NCBI RefSeq assembly: GCF_000214665.1
Contig: NC_015572.1
Location: forward strand, 4,092,001-4,156,000
Length of the DNA stretch: 64,000 nucleotides
DNA from: Methylomonas methanica MC09
GTDB taxonomy: Bacteria; Pseudomonadota; Gammaproteobacteria; Methylococcales; Methylomonadaceae
Direction: 5' to 3'
Positions 34,397 to 44,182 of this stretch are shown piece after piece. Both the position numbers and the translations under genes were made by a program. How positions within the stretch are numbered: position 1 is the stretch's first letter; every line of letters starts with the position of its first letter. The notes under the pieces are model-generated. The model saw only the letters and a program-made list of their open reading frames with translations. It did not search any database and had not been told where the DNA came from.

Positions 34397-35797
34397 ATGG
34401 ATTACTTCCCGCTTTTTATCAAACTCAAAAACCAGCCCTGTCTAGTGGTCGGCGCCGGCGACATAGCCGCGCGTAAAATCGAATTGCTGGGCCGCAGCGG
34501 CGCGCACATTACCGTGGTTGCCGAACAGTTTGGGGACAGCGTCCTGACGATGCAAACCGCCTTAAGCCTGAAGCTGCAACAAAAAAGCTTTAGTCCGGAT
34601 GACGTGACCGGCATGCGTCTGATCGTTTCCGCCACTAATGACCGAACCGTAAACGAGTTGGTCGCCGCCAGCGCGGAAAAACAGCGGATTCCCGTCAACG
34701 TGGTCGACAACCCCGACCTTTGCAGTTTTATTTTTCCCGCTATCGTTGACCGCTCCCCCTTGATTGCCGCCATTACTTCCGGCGGGGCATCCCCGGTGCT
34801 GGCCAGAATCCTGCGCGCCAAAATCGAAAGCATGATTCCAGCCAGCTATGGCCGGCTGGCTCAATTTGCCGAAGACTTTAGGCTGTTGGTCAAACAAACC
34901 ATCAAAGAGCCGGCCCAGCGGCGTGTATTTTGGGAAAAGATGTTGCAAGGCAGAGTGGCCGAGCTGGTATTTGCAGATAACACCCAAGAGGCAGAACGTT
35001 TACTTAAATCAAACCTGGAACTGGCGGAACGGCAGCCGAACAAGGGCGAAGTCTATTTAATCGGCGCCGGGCCCGGCGATCCGGATCTTATGACATTTCG
35101 CGCCTTGCGTCTGCTGCAGCAAGCAGACGTGGTGGTATACGATCGTTTGGTATCGGCCGGCATTTTGGAAATGGCTCGCCGGGACGCCGAAAAAATTTAC
35201 GTGGGTAAACAACGCAGCAACCACAGCCTGCCACAGGAATCCATTAACGAGCTACTCGCCAATCTGGCCCTGTCCGGCAAACGGGTAGCCCGGCTCAAAG
35301 GCGGCGACCCTTTCATTTTCGGCCGCGGCGGGGAGGAAATCGAAACGCTGATGCAACAAGGCATAGACTTTCAAGTCGTACCCGGCATTACCGCGGCGGC
35401 GGGCTGCGCCAGTTATGCCGGCATTCCGCTCACTCACCGCGATCACGCGCAATCCTGTACCTTCGTGACCGGCCATTTAAAAGACGGCAATATCAACCTG
35501 GATTGGAAACAACTGGCGACGCCCAACCAAACCATCGTGATTTATATGGGCTTGGTCGGTCTAAAGAACATCTGCCAAGCGCTGATCGAAAACGGTTGTC
35601 CGCCGCACCACCCTATTGCCATTGTTCAGCAAGGCACCACGCCCAATCAGCGGGTATTGACCGGTACATTGGAGAACATGCCGCAATTGGTTCAAGACCA
35701 AGACATCAAGCCGCCCACCCTAATCATCGTCGGCACGGTCGTGTCTTTACATGAAAAACTGAACTGGTTTAAGACGACTCAGCCGGCCGACAGTTAA
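34397..35797 (+). CDS. cysG: Siroheme synthase, trifunctional
   Basis: 466 residues from ATG 34397 (MDYFPLFIKLKNQPCLVVGA). N-terminal precorrin-2 dehydrogenase/ferrochelatase domain with GAGDIAARKIELL (NAD site) and TSGGASPVLARILR (active-site Ser region). C-terminal uroporphyrinogen-III methyltransferase domain from about residue 218: VYLIGAGPGDPDLMTFRALRLLQQADVVVYDRLV, KGGDPFIFGRGGEE, VVPGITAAAGCASYAGIPLT. It makes siroheme for sulfite/nitrite reductases. ATG is chosen over TTG at 34379. Confidence 0.95.
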   Translation: MDYFPLFIKLKNQPCLVVGAGDIAARKIELLGRSGAHITVVAEQFGDSVLTMQTALSLKLQQKSFSPDDVTGMRLIVSATNDRTVNELVAASAEKQRIPVNVVDNPDLCSFIFPAIVDRSPLIAAITSGGASPVLARILRAKIESMIPASYGRLAQFAEDFRLLVKQTIKEPAQRRVFWEKMLQGRVAELVFADNTQEAERLLKSNLELAERQPNKGEVYLIGAGPGDPDLMTFRALRLLQQADVVVYDRLVSAGILEMARRDAEKIYVGKQRSNHSLPQESINELLANLALSGKRVARLKGGDPFIFGRGGEEIETLMQQGIDFQVVPGITAAAGCASYAGIPLTHRDHAQSCTFVTGHLKDGNINLDWKQLATPNQTIVIYMGLVGLKNICQALIENGCPPHHPIAIVQQGTTPNQRVLTGTLENMPQLVQDQDIKPPTLIIVGTVVSLHEKLNWFKTTQPADS

Positions 35798-35994
35798 TTG
35801 CGCTAATTTCAGGGAACTTTAAGCTAAAATCGGAACAATAAGGCCACAAGCCAAGGAAATCATCCGGTTTTATAGAAAATCGATTGAATTTTTCTCTAAA
35901 ATTCCCTATGCTTTCCAGACTTTATTCCCATTGGCCCGTGGATTTATTTGATAGTTCGTGGTCCTTTTTTTAATCACAACGAGAGAATACAATA

Positions 35995-36330
35995 ATGAAA
36001 AAATCATTTGGTTTATTAGTAGGCGCGGCTCTGATTGCAATCAGCGGTCAAGTAGCTGCTAACGAAGCAGAAGAAATCGGCGCGAAAATTTATGACCGCG
36101 CTTTCGGCCGTGGTTGCGGCGCTTGCCACGACATCGCTTCAAACCCACAACTGAAAGAACTGATCAAAGCCGGCAAGCTGCCTAAAGATCAATTCGCCAC
36201 TGTTCTGAAAAACGGCAAAAACGGTATGCCAAAAGCTGTTGAAGCTATCATGGCCGTTGGTCCTGTTAAAAAAGCAGGCTACACCGAAGACCAAGCTATC
36301 GACGCTGTTTACTCTTACCTGAGCAAATAA
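35995..36330 (+). CDS. Monohaem cytochrome c, c555/c5-like
   Basis: 111 residues: cleavable signal peptide (MKKSFGLLVGAALIAISGQVAA), haem motif CGACH (about residues 39-43) in GRGCGACHDIASNP, and the sixth-ligand methionine in GKNGMPKAVEAI. The final YTEDQAIDAVYSYLSK helix is typical of class I c5-type cytochromes. Periplasmic electron carrier; in methanotrophs such small cytochromes are candidates for electron transfer from methanol or formaldehyde oxidation. GAGAG lies 8 bases before the ATG and a strong terminator follows, so it is a single, probably well expressed gene. Confidence 0.9.
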   Translation: MKKSFGLLVGAALIAISGQVAANEAEEIGAKIYDRAFGRGCGACHDIASNPQLKELIKAGKLPKDQFATVLKNGKNGMPKAVEAIMAVGPVKKAGYTEDQAIDAVYSYLSK

Positions 36331-36350
36331 GACCGAAAGCTTTAAAGCTA

Positions 36351-36387
36351 AAAAAAGCCGCCTCACAGTTTGTAAGGCGGCTTTTTT
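36351..36387 (+). terminator. Rho-independent terminator after the cytochrome c gene
   Basis: AAAAAAGCCGCCT (36351-36363) pairs with AGGCGGCTTTTTT (36375-36387) around an 11-base loop. A/T runs on both sides make it bidirectional, also serving the convergent gene that ends at 36410. Confidence 0.92.
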
Positions 36388-36409
36388 ATGTCCGATCAAA
36401 ACGTGTAAT

Positions 36410-37033
36410 TTAATCTTGTCGGCTGCGTCCAAGATAGATGGTTTGGTTTCTCTGGTGGGTCAATCTGTAGCGGTGGCGCAGCCAAACCCCGGCCAATGCG
36501 GCAACCATCAAACCGCAAGAAATAAAAGTCAGATAAACCAGATCTTTTAAATCGGTAATCTCTTTGATCAACTGCTGGTTAACCGCATCTTTTTGGGTGT
36601 TAAGCTGCGGAGTATTGGTATACCCGCTGAGCACTTTAACATCGCTTTTCAAATCCTGAATGGTATTCAGCGAATCAGCCACGCTACCACGTTTGATATT
36701 CTCTTCCAACGACCGTAACTTGCTTTCGATGGAGCCGCTGACCAACCCGAATAATTGCCCTTTCAGCGTGTTTATCTCGGCGGAGATCGCCGGATTTTGC
36801 AAAGCATAGGCTGCCACCTCGGCCTGATTGGCTTTAAGTTCGTTCAACCTATTTTGTTTGGGCATTAAAACCAAGCCCATCACAAAAACCATCACCATCA
36901 AGGCAAACACCAGCATCAGTAAAAATCGATTAGCTTTTACCAAGGCATGATGTTTTTGGACAGCCTGAAGCATGGCTAGCGCGCGCGATTCGCTGTTGGC
37001 ATCATCCAGATTAATCTCAGGCATAGTGCTCAT
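36410..37033 (-). CDS. Hypothetical two-pass inner-membrane protein with coiled coil
   Basis: 207 residues, family not recognised. A first membrane span FLLMLVFALMVMVFVMGLVL (about residues 37-56) is followed by a coiled-coil-rich periplasmic region (NRLNELKANQAEVAAY, SKLRSLEENIKRG) and a second span near the C-terminus, LVYLTFISCGLMVAALAGVWL. The tail is short and basic (RHRYRLTHQRNQTIYLGRSRQD). The design resembles envelope scaffold or chemoreceptor-like sensor proteins without a signalling domain. Ends at the shared cytochrome c terminator; starts ~150 bases from argG's end. Confidence 0.6.
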   Translation of the reverse strand: MSTMPEINLDDANSESRALAMLQAVQKHHALVKANRFLLMLVFALMVMVFVMGLVLMPKQNRLNELKANQAEVAAYALQNPAISAEINTLKGQLFGLVSGSIESKLRSLEENIKRGSVADSLNTIQDLKSDVKVLSGYTNTPQLNTQKDAVNQQLIKEITDLKDLVYLTFISCGLMVAALAGVWLRHRYRLTHQRNQTIYLGRSRQD

Positions 37034-37185
37034 TATTGTTGTAGTTTGCTAATCAGGAAGCTTTCGGTCAAGACAGCATGTTAAAGCAAAAACCAATTTC
37101 GCCGATCATAAAGCCAATCTCGACCATACTAATTCATTATACAAGCTTCACTGAAAATGTCCTGCTTTATGCAGCCAGGAAAAAC

Positions 37186-38394
37186 TTAACGGCCTTTTTT
37201 AGCGGCAATCCGCATTCTCAAGGCATTCAGCTTGATAAAGCCTTCCGCATCTTTTTGATTGTATGCACCGCCATCTTCCTCGAATGTGGCGATATTTTCG
37301 TCAAACAAGCTGTTGTCGGATGCACGGCCAACCACGATGACATTACCTTTATACAATTTCACCCGCACCTTACCGTTAACATTCGCTTGCGATGTGTCGA
37401 TCATGGTTTGCAGCATGGCCCGTTCCGGACTCCACCAGTAACCGTTGTAAATCAAAGAGGCATAACGCGGCATCAACTCATCTTTCAAATGCGCCACCTC
37501 GCGGTCCAGCGTTAACGATTCGATAGCGCGATGCGCTTTCATCATCACGGTACCGGCCGGTGTTTCGTAGCAACCGCGCGACTTCATACCGACATAGCGA
37601 TTTTCCACGATATCCAAGCGCCCTACCCCATTGGCACCGGCCACTTGATTCAGCTTCTCCATCACTTGATGAGGGGTATGCGGCACATCGTCGATAGCCA
37701 CGATATCGCCGTTTTGATAGCTTAACTCAACGTAAGTTGCTTGATCCGGCGCATTTTCGGGAGACACGGTCCAGCGCCACATATCCTCTTCCGGCTCGGT
37801 CCAGGGATTTTCCAGAATCCGGCCTTCGTAGGAAATATGCAAGGAATTGGCATCCATGGAATAAGGCGAGGTTTTGCCTTTTTTCATTTCCACGGAAATA
37901 CCGTGTTTCTCGGCGTAGTCCAGCAATTTTTGCCGGGAATTCAAATCCCATTCCCGCCACGGTGCAATAATTTTAATATCCGGGCGTAGCGCATAAGCGC
38001 CCAATTCGAAACGCACTTGGTCGTTGCCTTTACCGGTGGCGCCATGAGAAATGGTATCTGCACCGGTTTCATTGGCGATTTCGATCAAACGTTTGGCAAT
38101 CAACGGCCGGGCAATCGAGGTGCCGAGCAGGTATTCGCCTTCGTAAATGGTATTGGCGCGAAACATCGGAAAAATAAAGTCGCGGGCGAATTCCTCGCGC
38201 AAGTCGTCGATATAAATTTCCTTGATGCCTGCTGCCGTAGCTTTGGCTCGCGCCGGCTCCAGCTCTTCACCCTGACCGATGTCGGCGGTAAATGTCACCA
38301 CCTCGCATTGGTAAACATCCTGCAACCATTTAAGAATAACCGAGGTATCCAGACCGCCTGAATAGGCCAATACGACTTTTTTGACTTCGGACAT
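37186..38394 (-). CDS. argG: Argininosuccinate synthase
   Basis: 402 residues from ATG 38394 ([20 protein letters not shown]); GTG 38406 is rejected. ATP-PPi motif YSGGLDTS at the start, [46 protein letters not shown] and WSPERAML are standard. Condenses citrulline and aspartate with ATP. It is not linked to argH in this genome, separated by ~7 kb, and lies upstream of the two-pass membrane protein on the same strand. Confidence 0.96.
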   Translation of the reverse strand: MSEVKKVVLAYSGGLDTSVILKWLQDVYQCEVVTFTADIGQGEELEPARAKATAAGIKEIYIDDLREEFARDFIFPMFRANTIYEGEYLLGTSIARPLIAKRLIEIANETGADTISHGATGKGNDQVRFELGAYALRPDIKIIAPWREWDLNSRQKLLDYAEKHGISVEMKKGKTSPYSMDANSLHISYEGRILENPWTEPEEDMWRWTVSPENAPDQATYVELSYQNGDIVAIDDVPHTPHQVMEKLNQVAGANGVGRLDIVENRYVGMKSRGCYETPAGTVMMKAHRAIESLTLDREVAHLKDELMPRYASLIYNGYWWSPERAMLQTMIDTSQANVNGKVRVKLYKGNVIVVGRASDNSLFDENIATFEEDGGAYNQKDAEGFIKLNALRMRIAAKKGR

Positions 38395-38487
38395 AATGCG
38401 CTTCACACCCTAAATTTAAGAAAAAACTGTGCAATTATAACGGAAAACGCTTACCGATTCCGCAAACACGCCGCAACAGGGGAGCGC

Positions 38488-39747
38488 TTATCGCAACGCT
38501 TGAGACAACATATCGGCGATGCGCCGGGTTGCGCCCTGGTTACGCAACACAAAGGCTTTGGCTTTGGCGGTCAGCTTATCTCTAAAATCCGCATCCGCCT
38601 GAATTTGCAACACCGCCGCGCCTATTGCCTCAGGCGTGGCGCATTGTACAGCGGCCTGTTCGGCCAGAATGCGCTCGGCAATTTCCGCAAAATTAAACAT
38701 CTGCGGACCGAATAATACCGGCACTCCGATCAAGGCCGGTTCCAGCACATTATGCCCGCCGACCGGCACCAGACTGCCGCCGACAAAAGCCACATCCGCC
38801 GCAGCGTACAACATTTTCAATTCGCCCATGCTGTCGGCGATGTATACGTCGGTCGCCTCGGAAACAACAGGATTCTCACTGCGCATCACCGCGTTCAAGC
38901 CTTGCTCCCGGCAGATATTTTTAACCGCCGAAAAACGCTCCGGATGCCGCGGCGCTATCACCAGCAACAGATTGGGAATCTGTTGTTTTAAGCGCGCATA
39001 AACCGGCAGCAACCGAGCTTCTTCATCCTGATGGGTACTGGCCAAAATCCACACGAAGCGTTCGACAAACTGCAGCTTTAGTGCCCGACCAGCAGCAAGT
39101 ACGCCGTCGTCCATGCTCATATCGAATTTAATGTTCCCCAATACGGCCACCCGCTCCGCATCGGCGCCGATTTCGATAAATCGCAGCCTATCCGCCTCGG
39201 TTTGGGTCGCGATTCGGCTGATACAGTGCAGTGCGGGCTTTATTAATGCGGGAATTTTTTTATAGGACCGCGCCGAACGCTCGGACAAGCGCGCATTGAT
39301 CACATACAAGGGAATTTGCTGTTCGGCACAGGCCGCAACTAAATTCGGCCAGATTTCTTTTTCCATGAAAACAGCCAGTTTGGGGCGAAAATGCGTAAAA
39401 AAGCGTCGCAAAACCCATGGCAAATCGTAAGGCAAATAGACATGTTCTACATGCTTATCCATTACAGCCCGCACTCTGGCGGAGCCGGTCGGTGTGGTGG
39501 TGGTCACTAAAAACCGTAGCTTGGGATGCTCGGCTTGCATCAGGCGTATCAGTGGAAATGCAGCCTCCGCCTCGCCGACCGACACACAGTGGAACCACAC
39601 GACATTTTGCGCGGATTGGCGCGAATAAAATCCCAGACGTTCCCGCCAACGCTGCCGATATTCCGGGGCTTTGAAACCGCGCCAATAAAGCCTTAACAAG
39701 ACAAAGGGCAAAGCCAGATAAAAAATAATGGTATAGAGTTGCCGCAT
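38488..39747 (-). CDS. waaA: 3-deoxy-D-manno-octulosonic acid (Kdo) transferase
   Basis: 419 residues. N-terminal membrane anchor (LYTIIFYLALPFVLLRLYW), then the WaaA/KdtA domain: WFHCVSVGEAEAAFPLI, LVTTTTPTGSARVRAVM, PYDLPWVLRRFF, FMEKEIWPNLVAAC, NARLSERSARSYKK, and C-terminal GT-B donor site VFVGGSLVPVGGHNVLEPAL-type sequence. It attaches Kdo to lipid IVA using CMP-Kdo at the cytoplasmic face. It starts a minus-strand run with argG downstream (93 bases). Upstream is a repeat-containing gap. Confidence 0.94.
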   Translation of the reverse strand: MRQLYTIIFYLALPFVLLRLYWRGFKAPEYRQRWRERLGFYSRQSAQNVVWFHCVSVGEAEAAFPLIRLMQAEHPKLRFLVTTTTPTGSARVRAVMDKHVEHVYLPYDLPWVLRRFFTHFRPKLAVFMEKEIWPNLVAACAEQQIPLYVINARLSERSARSYKKIPALIKPALHCISRIATQTEADRLRFIEIGADAERVAVLGNIKFDMSMDDGVLAAGRALKLQFVERFVWILASTHQDEEARLLPVYARLKQQIPNLLLVIAPRHPERFSAVKNICREQGLNAVMRSENPVVSEATDVYIADSMGELKMLYAAADVAFVGGSLVPVGGHNVLEPALIGVPVLFGPQMFNFAEIAERILAEQAAVQCATPEAIGAAVLQIQADADFRDKLTAKAKAFVLRNQGATRRIADMLSQALR

Positions 39748-40142
39748 CCGTTCAGCACCCGACGATTAAGGCATAAAAACAACCTGTTAAGACTTTCCGA
39801 CCGAATGCAAACACCCGACTTCCCCCCGTTATAATTTGCGGAAATTATAACAAAGCTAACACAGCGAGGATGAAACACGGCGAAATCGGCGATTTAACAA
39901 CCAAAACCCGGATTCCATTTCATTAAATCCGGGCTACGTTGGCTATTTAATATGGGTGGTTTTTTAGAAATTTCTACTATTTGTTCGTAAACAAACAGAA
40001 TTAATACCGAATGAAACAGGAATGACTGAGCGCCTGAACGCAACCAAAGATCGCCTCCAGTTAATTACACAGCTAATCTCACCCAGTCATTCCAAAATCG
40101 TTATCTTTAGCCGAAGCAGTGCGAAGCGGGTTTACGCCGATA
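39748..40142. other. Intergenic region with a CCCGGATT-type repeat, no gene seen
   Basis: About 395 bases upstream of waaA. It contains one small dispersed-repeat hairpin (39907-39933) and AT-rich sequence with the likely waaA promoter near 39830-39850 (TATAAT-like TATAATTTG). No coding frame of note. Confidence 0.45.
39907..39933. repeat. CCCGGATT...AATCCGGG intergenic hairpin repeat
   Basis: An 8-base inverted repeat (39907-39914 and 39926-39933) followed by CTACG. The same CCCGGATT...GGCTACG arrangement recurs at about 47090-47129, marking it as a member of a dispersed REP-like family. Confidence 0.55.
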
Positions 40143-40598
40143 CTAATGGCGATAGCCCCTAGCTGGATTCGGTACTACCACATAGCCGTTGCCATGTCTG
40201 CGAAAAAAGGTGTTGCCGGCCACGTAATAAGGCAGTCCTCGCGCATAGCTTACGCGATTAAAACGAGGTAAATAACCAAGCACTGCACCTATCGGAGCAG
40301 CAACAGCTACATAGCCATGCCGGGTAGGCCGATAAAACGAACCATTGGCATAGAAATATTCGCCGGCGTTGGTATGCACTCTGGAATAGCCTCTTGGCAG
40401 CGGTGCAGCGGCATGCCCGGAATGGTAATAGCGCTCTTCGTGCCGATAATCCGACTGGCGCGACACCGGGCTTTGTTGCCGATATGTCGCCCCGCGATCA
40501 TGCTGCGAATTCCGCCAATCACCGGCAACCGCGGCCTGCTGGCTCAACAAGACCAGTAAACCGATACCCAAGATGTGTTTTATATTTAACGTGTTCAT
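40143..40598 (-). CDS. DUF6515-type exported protein
   Basis: 151 residues from ATG 40598 (MNTLNIKHILGIGLLVLLSQQAAVAG signal peptide). A His/Arg/Gln-rich linker is followed by tandem YFYANGSFYRPT and YYVAGNTFFRRHGNGYVVVPNP motifs around APIGAVLGYLPRF. These YY.nGtfYr...gYvVV repeats mark the DUF6515 family, an envelope protein of unknown role. It lies downstream of the Spy-like and BaeRS-like genes on the same strand, so it may belong to an envelope-stress regulon. The longer frame to 40667 is not used, since the signal peptide starts at 40598. Confidence 0.75.
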   Translation of the reverse strand: MNTLNIKHILGIGLLVLLSQQAAVAGDWRNSQHDRGATYRQQSPVSRQSDYRHEERYYHSGHAAAPLPRGYSRVHTNAGEYFYANGSFYRPTRHGYVAVAAPIGAVLGYLPRFNRVSYARGLPYYVAGNTFFRRHGNGYVVVPNPARGYRH

Positions 40599-40689
40599 AG
40601 CTGACTCCTTAACAGGATGTTGGCTCAGAACTGCGGCGCCCATTTGCACCGCAGTGAATACGATCAATCAATCGCTTTTGCTGACTACA

Positions 40690-41028
40690 TTAATCCGGTT
40701 GCTGCTCTTTTCTTTCCTGATGGCGTTTTTGCCATTTTTCGTGACGCTGCTTTTTAAGCTCCTCAAACGTTGCCATTTGCTCGGGGGTCAATATAGTCTG
40801 CATACGCTGATCGGCTTCCTGGCGTAGCGCTTCGCGTTTGGCGTGCTGTTCGTCAAAAACCTGCTTCACTTGCGCTTTTTGCTCGGCGCTTAAATCCAAT
40901 TTCTTGGCTAAATGTTCGACTCGGTCGCCTTTATGGCCTTTAAAGTCGCCGTCATGTCCGCCGGGGAAAGCCGCCACGGTTAAAGGAAGCGCTAAAGCCA
41001 GTGCGATGGTGATAATTTTTTTGTTCAT
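40690..41028 (-). CDS. Spy/CpxP-like periplasmic chaperone
   Basis: 112 residues: signal peptide (MNKKIITIALALALPLTVAA) and an all-helical region with the LTxxQ-type signature (LDLSAEQKAQVKQVFDEQHA, then ILTPEQMATFEELKKQRHEKW). The family includes Spy, an ATP-independent periplasmic chaperone, and CpxP. It lies 112 bases after a BaeR-like regulator gene on the same strand. In E. coli spy is a target of BaeSR and CpxAR, so autoregulation within this locus is likely. The C-terminus is highly charged. Confidence 0.85.
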   Translation of the reverse strand: MNKKIITIALALALPLTVAAFPGGHDGDFKGHKGDRVEHLAKKLDLSAEQKAQVKQVFDEQHAKREALRQEADQRMQTILTPEQMATFEELKKQRHEKWQKRHQERKEQQPD

Positions 41029-41140
41029 GATAAATCTCTCATTAGTTAGGGAGGTGAAACGGCTTTTCTCCGTTTTCGGGTTCTACTTTAATGACGAAAA
41101 TCGCAAACAATAGGGAGCAATTAAGGAAAGATTGTGCAAG

Positions 41141-41839
41141 TTAATCTTGACCGGCCGGTTGCCTGTCGTAACGGTAACCGGCGCCATACACCGAATGAAT
41201 CAATTCATGGCCGGGCAACAATTCCGCCAATTTTTTGCGGAGTTTCTTGATGTGGCTGTCTATGGTGCGGTCGGAAACGATGCGTTGATCCGGATACACC
41301 AGATCCATCAGTCTGGAGCGGGAAAAGATATGCCCGGGCTGCCGGTATAAGGCTTGCAATAACTGAAACTCGACTGCTGTCAGTTCGATTTCCCGGCCCT
41401 CGGCCAACACCCTGAAACTGTTGGAATCCAAAGCCAACAGGCCGGCAGAGTTCTCCGGGCTGGTTTGCGGCTGTAGGCGACGCAACACCGCTTTGACGCG
41501 AGCCACCATTTCCCTGGGGCTGTAGGGTTTGCAGATATAGTCGTCGGCACCCATTTCCAGCCCCAGCAAGCGGTCGATTTCCTCGACGCGAGCGGTAACC
41601 ATAATGATGGGCACTTGGCTGAAGTTGCGGATTTCGCGACATATCGCCAAGCCATCCCGCCCGGGCAGCATCAAATCCAATAAAATCAGCTCGGGATGCT
41701 GTTGCTTGACCCAAGGCAACACGGCGTCACCGTGGCTTAAAATTTCAGTGGCGAAACCGGCGTTCTGCAGATAATCGGCCGCCAGTTTGGCGAGTTTTTG
41801 TTCGTCTTCAACAATCAGAATGCGGCTTATCTGCGTCAT
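41141..41839 (-). CDS. baeR: OmpR-family response regulator, BaeR-like
   Basis: 232 residues: receiver domain (ILIVEDEQKLAKLAADYLQN, phospho-Asp in LILLDLMLPGRDG about residue 56, conserved Lys in YICKPYSPREMVARVKAVLRR) and a winged-helix trans_reg_C domain (ELTAVEFQLLQALYRQPGHI, IDSHIKKLRKKL, IHSVYGAGYRYD). The ADDYICKPYSPREMVARVKA string is very BaeR-like. Its ATG shares one base with the TAA of the sensor kinase gene, so translation is coupled. Likely targets are the Spy-like and DUF6515 genes downstream. Confidence 0.9.
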   Translation of the reverse strand: MTQISRILIVEDEQKLAKLAADYLQNAGFATEILSHGDAVLPWVKQQHPELILLDLMLPGRDGLAICREIRNFSQVPIIMVTARVEEIDRLLGLEMGADDYICKPYSPREMVARVKAVLRRLQPQTSPENSAGLLALDSNSFRVLAEGREIELTAVEFQLLQALYRQPGHIFSRSRLMDLVYPDQRIVSDRTIDSHIKKLRKKLAELLPGHELIHSVYGAGYRYDRQPAGQD

Positions 41840-43296
41840 TATTTTGCCAGAGGAAATTTAATCACAATGGCCAGCCCGCCCAACTCCGAAGCCTGCGCCC
41901 GGATACTGCCGTTATGCGCCGCCACGATATTACTACATATGGACAGACCGAGCCCGGCCCCGCCGTGGTTTCTGCTGCGCGAGCTTTCCACCCGGTAAAA
42001 CCGCTCGAACAGTTTAGCCAAATCATTTACACCCACGCCGGGCGCGCTATCGGCGATACCGATGACCAGCGTATCCGTATCGCTGGAAACATCGATAACA
42101 ATCCGGCCGCCGCTGTCGGTGTAGTTAAGGCTGTTTTTCAGCAAATTGCGAAACAATTGCGACAAGCGGTCGGCATCGGCGTACAGGTTGGCCGCGGTTT
42201 GACGGCGATCGAGCAGTTCGACCTGCAACTGTTTGGCGGCAAACTCCGGCGCCAGCGCCGCCAGATCCGCCTGCAAAACCTGCAGCGGGTCTATCATGGC
42301 TTTTCTATACGTCAATGCGCCCTGATCGGACAAAGCCAGTTGGTACAAATCCTCGGTCAAGCGGTTCAAGCGCATCACGTCAGCCAACAATGAATCGACG
42401 GCTTCCGGATTCATGGGCCGAATACCGTCCTGCAAGGCCTCCAATTCGCCGCGTAAAACCGACAACGGCGTGCGCAATTCATGCGAAATATCGGCCACCC
42501 AGCGTCGTCGGGCCTGTTCCGACTGCTCCAGCGCAGCCGCCATTTCATTAAAATCTAGTGCCAGTTGTCCCAATTCGTCCCCGGACTCAACCGGCAAGCG
42601 AATCGTGTAAATGCCCTTGCCCAGTTGTTTGGCGGCCACGGCAATCCGTTTAATAGGCCTACCCAGCAAGTAAGCCAGCAACAAGGCCAACAAGGCGGAA
42701 AGCACGATCATCAACAAGGCAATCCAGGCGAAGGCCTGGGTTTGCCGCTCCATAAACCGCAAATCGCCAATCTGGTTATCCGCCCGGCCGGGTAACAAAC
42801 CCAGATAACCGACTACCTGCCCGCGATGCTCGATCGGTATTAGCGTCAATTCCGGCAATAGCTCTTGCCGGCCAAAAATAATCGACCGATCCGCGGCCAA
42901 TAACATCACCCGCATCTCCAAAGGAATAAATCGCCGTTTGCGTTCAATGTCCTCGTCCACATCCGGCGGCCAGCGATCAACCGGGCCGGCCATAGCCTGA
43001 TGCATCCAATGCGCCGGATGCCGGTGCCGACGGTTGTCAGACTGCACCAGCATCTCTATCCATTGCCGTTTATTAGCCGCCAATGGCGCCCATCCGCCGG
43101 CATGGTCATAATAGTCGCCCAAAGCCTCAACCAGATCTTCAACCCGCTCATGTTGCCGCGACTCCACCCACTCATTAAATCCTCTATCCAACGACCAGCG
43201 CATAAACAAATACATGCCGGCCACCACCAGCAAGGTAGTCAACAGAAAGGTCAGAAACAGCTTGATACGGATGGATTGGCGCACGGCATAACTCAA
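41839..43296 (-). CDS. baeS: Sensor histidine kinase, BaeS-like
   Basis: 485 residues. First membrane span LFLTFLLTTLLVVAGMYLFM (about 13-32), periplasmic sensor ~150 residues, second span IALLMIVLSALLALLLAYLL, HAMP, HisKA with phospho-His in VADISHELRTPLSVLRGELE, and HATPase with N box LFRNLLKNSLNYTD, G1 DSAPGVG (Ser in place of Thr/Asn) and G2 HGGAGLGLSIC. Typical envelope-stress kinase. Divergent from the ROK kinase gene. Partner of the regulator encoded directly downstream. Confidence 0.9.
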   Translation of the reverse strand: MSYAVRQSIRIKLFLTFLLTTLLVVAGMYLFMRWSLDRGFNEWVESRQHERVEDLVEALGDYYDHAGGWAPLAANKRQWIEMLVQSDNRRHRHPAHWMHQAMAGPVDRWPPDVDEDIERKRRFIPLEMRVMLLAADRSIIFGRQELLPELTLIPIEHRGQVVGYLGLLPGRADNQIGDLRFMERQTQAFAWIALLMIVLSALLALLLAYLLGRPIKRIAVAAKQLGKGIYTIRLPVESGDELGQLALDFNEMAAALEQSEQARRRWVADISHELRTPLSVLRGELEALQDGIRPMNPEAVDSLLADVMRLNRLTEDLYQLALSDQGALTYRKAMIDPLQVLQADLAALAPEFAAKQLQVELLDRRQTAANLYADADRLSQLFRNLLKNSLNYTDSGGRIVIDVSSDTDTLVIGIADSAPGVGVNDLAKLFERFYRVESSRSRNHGGAGLGLSICSNIVAAHNGSIRAQASELGGLAIVIKFPLAK

Positions 43297-43407
43297 CGAT
43301 TTTGCCCGTCATTATGACCTGCAACTGTGCAAAAACTATGAAATTAATGCCAGACGGCCCGCAGTTGGCCTAAAATGCAGCGTCAACATCAATTTTCAGG
43401 GTTTTTT

Positions 43408-44148
43408 ATGCATATTCTCGGCGTGGATATTGGGGGTTCCGGCATTAAAGGTGCCGTTGTGGATACCGTAACGGGCGAATTGATAACAGAGCGCCATAGA
43501 ATAGAGACGCCCCAACCCGCCACGCCGGAAGCGGTAGCCGCGGTTTTGGCGCAACTGGTCCTGCATTTTAACTGGACCGGCCCGGTTGGCTGCGGGTTTC
43601 CGGCCGCCATTCAACACGGTGTGGCCCGCACCGCATCGAATATTTCCAAAGCGTTCATAGGCACCGATATCGATAGCTTGTTTTCGGAAGCCACCAACTG
43701 TCCCTGCTATTGCGTCAACGACGCGGACGCCGCCGGCATGGCGGAAATGCAATTCGGCGAGGGCGCAGGGCGACCCGGGGTAGTATTACTGGTGACCATA
43801 GGCACCGGTTTGGGATCGGCGCTTTTTACGGACGGCCATTTAATACCCAATACCGAACTGGGCCATATGTATCTGGATAACGGTCTGGAAGCCGAACGTT
43901 ACGCCTCTGACGCGGTGCGCAAAGTCGAGGATCTCGGCTGGAAATCCTGGGGTAACCGCTTCAATGCCTTCCTGACTTTAATGGAAAACCTGTTTTGGCC
44001 CGACTTGATTATTCTGGGCGGCGGCGCCAGCAAAAAATTCGACAAATTCAAGGAACAGCTGAAAGTAGAAGCGCCGGTAAAAACCGCCGCGTTTTTAAAT
44101 CAGGCAGGCATTGTCGGCGCGGCCTTGTTCGCAAAATCCAGGCTCTGA
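43408..44148 (+). CDS. ROK family polyphosphate glucokinase-like protein
   Basis: 246 residues from ATG 43408 (CAGGG 6 bases upstream); the longer frame to 43375 is not used. ROK phosphate-binding motif [13 protein letters not shown] at the N-terminus, [16 protein letters not shown] (catalytic Asp), [24 protein letters not shown] and [15 protein letters not shown]. The short length and the [15 protein letters not shown] start are those of polyphosphate-dependent glucokinases, which use polyphosphate or ATP to phosphorylate glucose. A trehalohydrolase gene 6 kb away would supply trehalose/glucose metabolism. The phosphate donor cannot be settled by eye. Confidence 0.82.
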   Translation: MHILGVDIGGSGIKGAVVDTVTGELITERHRIETPQPATPEAVAAVLAQLVLHFNWTGPVGCGFPAAIQHGVARTASNISKAFIGTDIDSLFSEATNCPCYCVNDADAAGMAEMQFGEGAGRPGVVLLVTIGTGLGSALFTDGHLIPNTELGHMYLDNGLEAERYASDAVRKVEDLGWKSWGNRFNAFLTLMENLFWPDLIILGGGASKKFDKFKEQLKVEAPVKTAAFLNQAGIVGAALFAKSRL

Positions 44149-44182
44149 CATACGTTGTCCCGCTAATCGTCTGTTTCAGGCA

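Noticed and set aside
41205..41714. 169-codon frame inside the BaeR-like gene
   Set aside because: Out-of-frame shadow; the receiver and winged-helix motifs are in the other frame.
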